From assembly GCA_029706075.1 (NCBI GenBank), contig JAINUG010000073.1:268501-332500 (forward strand): a DNA stretch of 64,000 nt, in the 5' to 3' direction. Under the pieces are notes generated by a model, which had not been told where the DNA came from, did no database searches, and saw only the letters and a list, made by a program, of their open reading frames with translations. Shown here piece by piece: positions 50,538-64,000 of this stretch. Position 1 is the first letter of the stretch. Each line of letters opens with the position of its first letter. The DNA is from Aldrovandia affinis. Its lineage: Eukaryota > Chordata > Actinopteri > Notacanthiformes > Halosauridae. A program made the position numbers and the translations under genes.

Positions 50538-52975
50538 TTTATTAATTTGATAAACACCTCGTTCAGTGTGTCTCCAGGATTTTTTTCTCCCGTCCTTGTA
50601 TTTACATCACGTATAACATTTGATATTTTAAAAATAAAAGAAATGGAAAATGCACCACATGCGACACTGTCTCAATGCTCCTCCCCACGGCCTGTGTGCT
50701 AAGCCGTCCGTCCCCACGGCCTGTGCACGCAGACAGACAGACAGCCCTGTCCCCTGCACAAACAGTCTAATCACCATAAAACATTCTGTACTGTATATAC
50801 AAATAGTTTGCTTCGTCAAAAAAAAGCATTTTAAGAAATCCTCTGTATAAACATTCAGACAATTTTTTTGTTGTGGTTGCGTATATAATTTATATGTATA
50901 ATATATACTATATATTATACATACATATTCACACATACACACACACTCACAACATTTAATACTGAAGACAGCTACTGCGCTTTTTTTACATTCTGGGTAT
51001 AAAAGTTGTAGTAATATATGTTAATTTATTTCTGTACAAAATTTCTCAATCCCTCTTGTTAGATGTTATAAATCTCTCACAATGTCTCCAGTATGAATCG
51101 CAACCGTGACGATAACTTTTACAAATGAGTCCCATCTCACTGTGTTTGGAGCTCCTGTGGAGCTCGGAGTACCACGCAAAATATTTGAACAGTTTTCATT
51201 GAACAAGGTCTCACTAGGCAGGCATATCGCTGGCAGGCTTCAGTCAACAGTTACACATGTAAAAGGCTTTTAAAATGCAACCCCAGTCATAGCCAGAAAT
51301 GATGTTTGGTTTACAACAGAGACGGCAGAATATTCTATTTTCAGACAGTATTTGAAATATCGTGATATTTAAGAGCGAATGTCAGTTCCAAGTTTGGCTG
51401 TGCAATAGCAGATTTCATCAAGGGCTTGTAGATCGAAGTGACCGAAACCAGGTATGAAACAAAACTGAAACAGAACAAGAACAATTTCGCTTGAGAAGAA
51501 GACAACAGCTTACACATCCTAAATCTTTATGCATCTTCGCTTCCCACTGTTCTTCAGTGTGCTGGTCTGACGCGGATTCCCAGTCACATCCCGCCAGCGT
51601 ACGTTTACAGCGGATGGATAACTTGCATCTCTTGTGATGCAGCTACGCAAGATAGGACACTGTGGCATATTCTGCCATATCCTGCTTATTTGACGGCGTT
51701 TGCTTTACTCAAAGATAGCTGGTGCACATTATTATTCATAGCCATAAGCGTTGTACAGTAATGATGAAGAAGCAGTATGGATCGCACTCTTCCGTGTCAG
51801 TGATACACCAAAGATCTGAGCGTGAGCTAAAGCACCAACAGCATGCCACGATAACCACCCTCTCAGCATTGGAACAGCGACAAGAGAATCAGACTGCTGA
51901 CTTTGTGACGTTTCGAAATTGGGCTAAACGGAAATCGGACACCATTGGGATGGTGTCTTAATTAATCCTGACATATAAAATAAAGACCATTCTGCTATTG
52001 GCAGACACTCTGCTTGTGTTTAATTGAGACGGAGTGTTCCCTCTGTGGAAATGCAGGGTCTTCATTGGCATGCTTCACATTGTTTCGCAAAAAAAGGCAT
52101 TTTTACATTGCCGAGCAGCAGCGGCAGACGGAGGTGCCACTGCTTCGTGAAGTGTACGCTTTTATTTTTAAAAACTCCCGCATCTAGGATCGGTATTTTA
52201 CAAATAATGAAACGTGAAGAGCCTTTTGAATACTTTAAGGGTAAAGGCAAAACAGATCAGCCATATATTTAACATCTAAAACACTATTAGCATCCCTGGG
52301 ATTTTTGCTCAATCCCGGCACAATTTAGAAATCAAGTTGGCCATCACATTCCATTTTTTGGCACATTCTGTTATTCTGTATAAAAACAAACAAAACAAAA
52401 AAAAATAACATTACAGGTTGAACAGAAAGACAGGCAATCCAAAGTGCAGCAAATAAGGTATTATCAACAGTAAGCAAATACTATCCATTGTACTGATAAA
52501 AACAAATGGACAAACAAAAATATTTAACAACCCTGACAAAACCAACCAAGAACAGCTCACCTTGTTTTCTCAATAAGCCATATTGTAAATTTTTCCTATT
52601 TTAGCCAAACCTCAGTTTCACTCTGGCTGATATCCCGCCCCATCCCAAATTCTAGGAGTTTTTTTTTTTTCTGGATACAGGAAACGAAAAGCTTCAGGAA
52701 TCTGAAGCTGAAATTCCCCATTGCTTCAGCACAGCCCCACAGAAGTATCACGGTTGCCGGGACAGCCCATCCCTGCTTGCTCTGCCACCTGCGGCCAATG
52801 GGAGGCCAGCAGCTGCGCCCTCCAGCCTCCCTGCGCTGTACAGACGGAACTGATTCTCTCCTGCTTCCCCCCACCCCTCCCATCTTAAAAAAAGGAGTCC
52901 ATCTTAAAATTAAGGGAAGGGTTTCTCATCTGGAATCAAAAAGGCAGAGAGAGAGAGGGACAGGGAGAGACAAAC

Positions 52976-53010
<35 letters not shown>

Positions 53011-53123
53011 CAGAGAGAAAGAGATAGCGTGAGATTCCTATGTTTTGTCTCGTTGTGAAAAGCAGGCCTCTCTTTTTTCCCCCCCACCACAGTCCTGTCT
53101 CATAAAGCCGGTGCGTCCGGTTG
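50538..53123 (-). other. egr3: Probable egr3 3' UTR with candidate poly(A) signals
   Basis: AT-rich DNA downstream of the egr3 stop, without coding potential. Minus-strand AATAAA signals occur at 52161-52166, 51025-51030 and 50538-50543; the most distal gives a UTR of about 2.6 kb, in the range I would expect for this gene. It includes a CU-rich tract (52945..53026), AU-rich stretches and a Pumilio-type TGTATATA near 50.8 kb. The extent is inferred, not shown by any splice or coding signal. Confidence 0.5.
52945..53026 (-). repeat. GA/CU-rich low-complexity tract in the egr3 3' UTR
   Basis: About 80 bp of imperfect (GA)n on the plus strand, so (CU)n in the egr3 transcript, beginning roughly 100 nt after the stop codon. 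Confidence 0.85.
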
Positions 53124-58824
<5,701 letters not shown>

Positions 58825-59170
58825 AGCAGTTATTCAGCCTGTCATAAATGGGAACGTATTGGTATCCGTATCGATACGCCAAATGAGTTCTCAAAAATGA
58901 CAACACGCTGGACGGCGATCTATAAGAGTACTTGGGGAGACGAGAGAGAGAGAAAAAAAATCCCAGGTTTGTTGTATCCAAGTGAAGTTCCCGACAAATG
59001 CAACGCCGATTTCTCCTGCTCGTTCACGAAATGTACGCTGACAGGAAATTGTTTTAAAGTTAATTTGTTGAAAAAAATAAGCTTTTTTTTGCGTGTCGGG
59101 ATGAGCTGAGTGTCTGAATCAATGAAACGATGGTGTTGGCCGCACAAGTGTAGCGCAGCTCGTATTGCTC
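58825..59170 (-). other. egr3: Probable egr3 5' UTR
   Basis: Sequence between the ATG and the expected start site below the TATA-like box. No splice signal is needed to connect it with exon 1. The limits are inferred. Confidence 0.45.
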
Positions 59171-59196
59171 AGACAGGGAACTCCAACGCTTGCTGG

Positions 59197-59278
59197 TATT
59201 AAATAGGGGGACGGAACAACGCTGTGACGTAGATGACCATTTAAGGATACACAAAGCTAGATTGCACCCTATACGTCA
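59197..59278 (-). promoter_or_regulatory. egr3: Probable egr3 core promoter: TATA-like box, CArG box, two CRE-type sites
   Basis: Read on the minus strand towards egr3: TACGTCA (plus strand) at 59272-59278, a perfect CC(A/T)6GG serum response element CCATTTAAGG at 59237-59246, TGACGT (plus strand) at 59225-59230, then TATTTAA at 59205-59199. A start site near 59.17 kb would give a 5' UTR of about 350 nt. SRF and CREB sites are the known switches of EGR-family immediate-early genes, so the cluster fits. The motifs are seen directly; promoter function is inferred. Confidence 0.65.
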
Positions 59279-60863
59279 CCAATGGAAGCACCTCATAGTG
59301 GAACATTAGAGTCGGTAGCAGGAAGACAGTCTGAAACAGCCGAGCAGCTCTGGGGAGCGGAGTTGCTGGCTGCAACGGTCCGCTAAGAGATGTATGGCTT
59401 TCCCTATTCTCCCGTGTGCACTTGCCCGCACCTGCCTTGCCCGCTACCTCGTCTTCGGTGCCAACGCATGCATGTTTGGCGCAGCCAGTAATTTAATGTT
59501 GGCGTGGGTGTTTTAGTCGCGAAGTGGTCGTGACCGAGGCTAACGTCGATTTAGAAAAATAACGTAGCTGTCCTACTTGGGAGCGAAGTGCATGAACAAT
59601 AATAATCGTGAAAAAATATCGCTGGTGTGCACTTCTCCTTTATTGCAGCGCCCCAACAGGAGCAATATATTTGGACAGCAAAACCGCGTGGGCAACTATT
59701 CTATACTCGAAGCGAACTTTTCACAAGGGTTTTAAATATATTGATTACATGATTTCGCCGAGTGAGTGAATCGTGAAACGAACAACAACATAATTTAGCG
59801 GCTGCATGCAGGAGAACATTTCAAAGGGTTCATAAAGCTATGGACTCTGAGTTGGAGAATTGGCCAGAAAACTTATGAAAAAACCATATGAGAAAAGCTA
59901 CAGTATGAAAGATGGTTTTACTAACCGCATCTTCTGTTATGGCTAGTAGGCCTAACTTAATTTCCCCTGCCTATGAATCGTGTAGATATTACGAGGAAAT
60001 ATTCTACGGGAAACGTCAATGTCAAAAAATATGAGAAATACGTTATTTTTCTTAGAGGACTATGTAATTGCAGTCTTTTTTTTTGGTCCAAAACGCTAAT
60101 TATACTCATGGTACACTCCCATAGAAGTAGGCTACGGGTTTAAGATTTTAAATAACATGTTGGCACCTTATAGTTTCTCTGAATACAAACCTGAAATATG
60201 TTCATTCTACACACAAATTATCTTTGGTGATGATGTTCGCGGTACCGTTTTCTCTATAAGGAGGTACACTTTCTATAAACGCAATCAAAAGTAGGCTAAA
60301 CATCTGTAACACCCACAAGTACGTATAGCCTACTGAATAGAACGTAGCCTATGTAGTGGCAGAAAATGTGTTTATTTCTCAAATATATACGTTGGATCAG
60401 CATTTCCAACTGCCGGTATTTGAATCACCAGTTACAGTACATTTGCATATATTCAACGGTTTTGTGCGCTTGCTATGAATTATGTATTAAATATAGACAA
60501 TCTAGTTTGATTAGGCCTATGGATGCAGGTTTGTACCCCGTTCCATATGGGGCATTACCTCGGTGGCAGGCCTTTCACCCATTTCGGCACAACAGCTACT
60601 GTATTTTATTTATTTCGGAGACAGTACAGTATCCATTTTAAGACTGGATCAGAACTACTAAACAAGCTGAATAAAGAAATAACTAAGAAATTGTTGCATG
60701 CTGTTTGGGCTCGGCTGTCAATGGAGTCCTGGCAGCTTCTTTGGTTACATGCCACGGCTGTTTGATGCCTTGGCAGACAGAGTAGAAATAGCGCTTTTAC
60801 TAGCCCCACTACTGGTACAGATAACTGCCACCAACACCACCACTACTGCTGTTGTTATATTAT

Positions 60864-61007
60864 ATGCCAGACGCTTTTATCCAAAGCGACTTACAGTAGT
60901 GAATGCGTACATTTTATGCATGTAGCCTATGTGGTCCAAATGGGAACCGAACCCACAACCTAAGCGTTGTCAGCGCAAAGCTCTACCTACTGAGCCACAC
61001 AGAACCA
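60864..61007 (-). mobile_element. tRNA-derived SINE, family B
   Basis: The minus strand has GGTTCTGTGTGGCTCAGTAG, GTAGAGC and GTGGGTTCGGTTCCCA (A and B boxes), and the tail GTAAGTCGCTTTGGATAAAA followed by GCGTCTGGCA. The least diverged tail of the three copies. Confidence 0.8.
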
Positions 61008-62579
61008 TGCTGTTACTACTATATGTGTACCGCCACTGTAACCACTGCTAAAACGTCTGTTGGGAAATGCGAATGTGCTGCGCTGCCTGAATTGTAGCGA
61101 TTTTTTTTATGTTGTCGATTTAGACAAAACATTCCTACACGTGACAGTAATCCTCTATTGTCTTCAGAGGTGGAGCTCCCAGGCCGCACCAATCCATTGT
61201 CTCCACACTTGTCAAGTCCTCCTCTGCGCGCGCACGCTGCCCTCCGCTGCTGCACGCGAACGCGCTACACCCCCAGGGCCAGCCCAATAACAGATAATAC
61301 GGAATATACCGTAAATGTTACGGGAACAAATTCAGTTCTCTGCAATGGAAGCTGGAAATAATAACCGAGAGCTGAATATTGGTGCTCGTGGCATTCAAGA
61401 TAACATATATTTCTTTTAAAAATAAATGTTTGTTACAGCATCAAGGGTAAATAAGTCTTCTTCATCCATAAAACCATAAGAATCTGCATGGGTGGAATGC
61501 AAATATTAAATTGGCTCCATTGCAGGCGCAAACTGTTGGCAAATGTTAAAATACCAGGCAGAAAAAACACAACACAAAGGGGATACCACCCACGCCTAGC
61601 GGCTCAAAGTGCCTTAATCTGGGCGTGGAAAGAGACGGAGAGGGCAGCGCTCTCGAATCATTCATGATTAACGCACACCACCCGTCTCCTGAACACCAGG
61701 CATTCTGGTGGCCGCTATTGCTATCCCAAACTTTGTAACATTTCAATATGTGTTCATAATCCTTTGGCCCGGTGACAGTGTATTCGAGGGGAGAATGGAG
61801 AACAGTCCACCCGTATTCAATAGGCTCCCCCCCAAACGGCGAACTGTCAGCACACACACACAGAGGCTTGAGTGTCTGTCTGCAATGTTTACCAGCAAGA
61901 CGATTTCAAAAACGTCCGTCCGCTAAATAAATAAATAACTAAAAATGCAGAGGGAACGTCAACACTGGTGCACAAATAGCGTAATTGCCCAAACTAAATC
62001 GCTTGTAAATATTGCACGCGCCGCGCAGTTCCGCAGACTTTGGCTCGAGCGCTGTGAGCCCGAGCGCCGAACTCGCCGCCGAAGTGGAAACTCCAAATAA
62101 GGCAATAATCCGGCGCCGCCCCTTGCCGTCTGTATTTGGCTAGCAAAGTTCCGGTTAAGCACACTCTGCAAAGTGGAAAAGAGATCGGAACCCACAGCCA
62201 TTAAAGGAACCGCAGAGGGCGAGACGTCATGGCTCCTATTTCACCTATTTAGAAACCAGAGTGAGAAAATATCTTATCTGTTTCTTTTGAAAATAATACA
62301 CTCGCAAGGGAAGAGACGTCCTTTGTTTGTAGTTATTGACTCTGTTGCTTAATTTGACTTTTTATAGCACAAGGGAAAGTCCACCAAAGCTTGTGGCTGG
62401 GGATGGGTATAGCAAAATTCAGCAAATATTTGCAACAACAACAACAACAACGACGACGACAATAATGATATATTAGTTTTCCATCTCTACAAGTATGTTT
62501 TTTACTTACATTGAGCAGATACAATGCATTTAATTTACAAGATATTAATATCCCATTGGAGGGGCTACATAATTAAGAC

Positions 62580-62830
62580 AAGAATTCGTCTCAAATCCAC
62601 AGCGCCAAGACAAGGGAGATTTTCTGGCGTGTGTCAGAGTGGTGCTTAGGCCAACATCCAAGATTTCTCTGGTTCAGAGGAAGTCCAAACGATCGTATCG
62701 CATCTTCCCTCAACAACACAGTGATAATCACAGACAAATATTATTCACTAATGACCAGTTTCGAATTTCACTGTGTTTAGAGGTGTCTGGAGGAGAGACA
62801 AATAAATTGACTCACACAAATGTGGTTTAG
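62580..62830 (+). pseudogene. Possible Tc1-like transposase fragment
   Basis: The plus strand encodes HRQILFTNDQFRISL, which resembles the VLFTDESRFSL block around the first catalytic Asp of Tc1-like transposases, with a QQHSDNH lead-in like the usual QHRDW region. Other blocks are not visible. Confidence 0.4.
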
Positions 62831-63741
62831 TTATGGCATCACAACAAGAGCCCAAAGGAGGCCTGCAGGCCTCAGAGAACAGCGTGTAGTCCCCCCCCAT
62901 CTCTTTCCATCACTCTTAGCGCTAGATCAAGGTTACTCAAATCTGGCCCCGCCAATCCAAAGTCGGTCCTGGTTTCTCTCAGGTAGTCAATTGAACAATT
63001 AGTGTGAATGATTGGCCAGAGTGTCTTCACACCTGACTCCCAGGTAACAGGATTGGGGGAAAAAACATCAGCGCTCGGCCCACGAGGACTGTGACCCTGA
63101 GTAACCCCGCAGTAGACGGAACAAAAGCACAGAGAGCCCAGAAGTGAACGCACAGCCCAAACACTGCGTCTGAACAGCCGCAGGAAACTGGCGCTGGGCT
63201 GTGAGCGAATAGATTGCCCTGCTGCTGACTCTACCTCCCCCATCACCGTGGTGTCACCATCACAGACATCCCATAATACTGCCTGGCCACGTTCAGATAA
63301 CACCTTGACACTGCACATAGTTTACCTTTGTGTAAAAAAACCTGAACCTATGGTTAAAAAACAAAAACAAAAAAATGTAACTTCATTTATTTATTTGGCC
63401 CTTAAAAGAAGGCACGGATTCAAACACTGTACAATTCAGAATGATAGATGAAAGGAAGTGCAGGGGAGTCCAGGAACCCCGCTGGGCTTGTCATAGGCCT
63501 CCCCAAAACCCGATGGCATGTTCAGCCACAAATGAGAGCTTCAGTGGGTTTCTCTTGTATGAAGAGTTCCCTGATAGACACTGTATCGTTCAGAATAGAC
63601 TGTGTGGGAGCCGGTGTGACTCATTCTGGGTGTTTTGGGTCCCTGGCAAACGGACCTATTAGGGGTACCCTGAGGCTCACATCATAGTGTAAACTTGTGG
63701 CATTGGCTGCAGGTTGTTTTCGCATTGGGGTTGCCACCAAA

Positions 63742-63840
63742 ATCTCCCTTCAAGGGCTAGAGAGATGGGCAATTCGAGGGCACTAAAATCTCCCTACGAG
63801 GGCTAGAGAGATGGGCAATTCGAGGTCACTAAAAGGTGAC
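63742..63840. repeat. Two-copy tandem duplication of about 50 bp
   Basis: Both copies contain AAAATCTCCCT, GGGCTAGAGAGATGGGCAAT and TCGAGG(G/T)CACTA, with only a few differences. Confidence 0.9.
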
Positions 63841-64000
63841 CGCCATGTCTCCAGCCTGCGCTGACTGTAAGCCTAAAAGAGGAATAAGACCGGTATTTTC
63901 CCATCAAGGAAACCAGCGCCAGTTTCTTTTCATCAAAGTTACTCTTATTTCAACATTCGTTCTTACTGTATGATAGCAATACACGTAGTGAATTTGTGGT

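Larger units (their letters stand above)
59279..64000. other. Region upstream of egr3
   Basis: 4.7 kb without a recognised gene. Holds a family B SINE (60864..61007), a (CAA/CGA)n run near 62.44 kb, a Tc1 fragment (62580..62830) and a tandem duplication (63742..63840). The open frames here do not resemble known proteins. Confidence 0.65.

Noticed and set aside
62872..63318. 148-codon minus-strand frame upstream of egr3
   Set aside because: No recognised domain, no splice or codon-bias support; part of it reads through repeat-like DNA.

Overview
This window is nuclear DNA of a vertebrate, almost certainly a teleost fish. It has small exons in long AT-rich introns, many CA/TG microsatellites, several Tc1/mariner and hAT remnants, tRNA-headed SINEs and L2-type LINE pieces. 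Two protein-coding genes can be identified. Both are on the minus strand, in the same order and orientation that I recall for the EGR3-BIN3 neighbourhood of other vertebrates.

Right part: egr3, an immediate-early zinc-finger transcription factor. Coding exon 1 is 58674..58824 and coding exon 2 is 53124..54229, separated by a 4.4 kb intron. The predicted protein has 418 residues with three C2H2 fingers. About 375-455 bp upstream of the ATG lie a TATA-like box, a perfect CArG box and two CRE-type TGACGT motifs, which suits an activity-induced gene. A likely 3' UTR of about 2.6 kb runs left to roughly 50.5 kb.

Left and centre: bin3, an N-BAR domain protein. Eight of an expected nine coding exons are visible, from an 8-nt start exon at 43555..43562 to 6455..6589. 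Splice sites and phases agree throughout, and the visible coding length plus a final 48-codon exon would give the usual 253 residues. The last exon was not found and should lie beyond the left edge. The 3' end of exon 7 (near 8.72-8.79 kb) is disrupted: it runs into a degenerate tandem array that seems to be built from the exon end and its splice donor. This is either a real lesion with repeat expansion or an assembly artefact.

The rest is introns and intergenic DNA. They hold four recognisable Tc1/mariner remnants plus two fragments, three hAT-type non-autonomous elements with 8-bp target duplications, a BED-finger relic, two tRNA-SINE families (two copies of one have 15-16 bp perfect target duplications), an L2-like reverse-transcriptase relic, and very long (GT)71 and (CA)90 arrays. 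No RNA gene, CRISPR array or prokaryote-like system was seen. I found no clearly new biological system; the exon-derived array in bin3 is the most unusual item.
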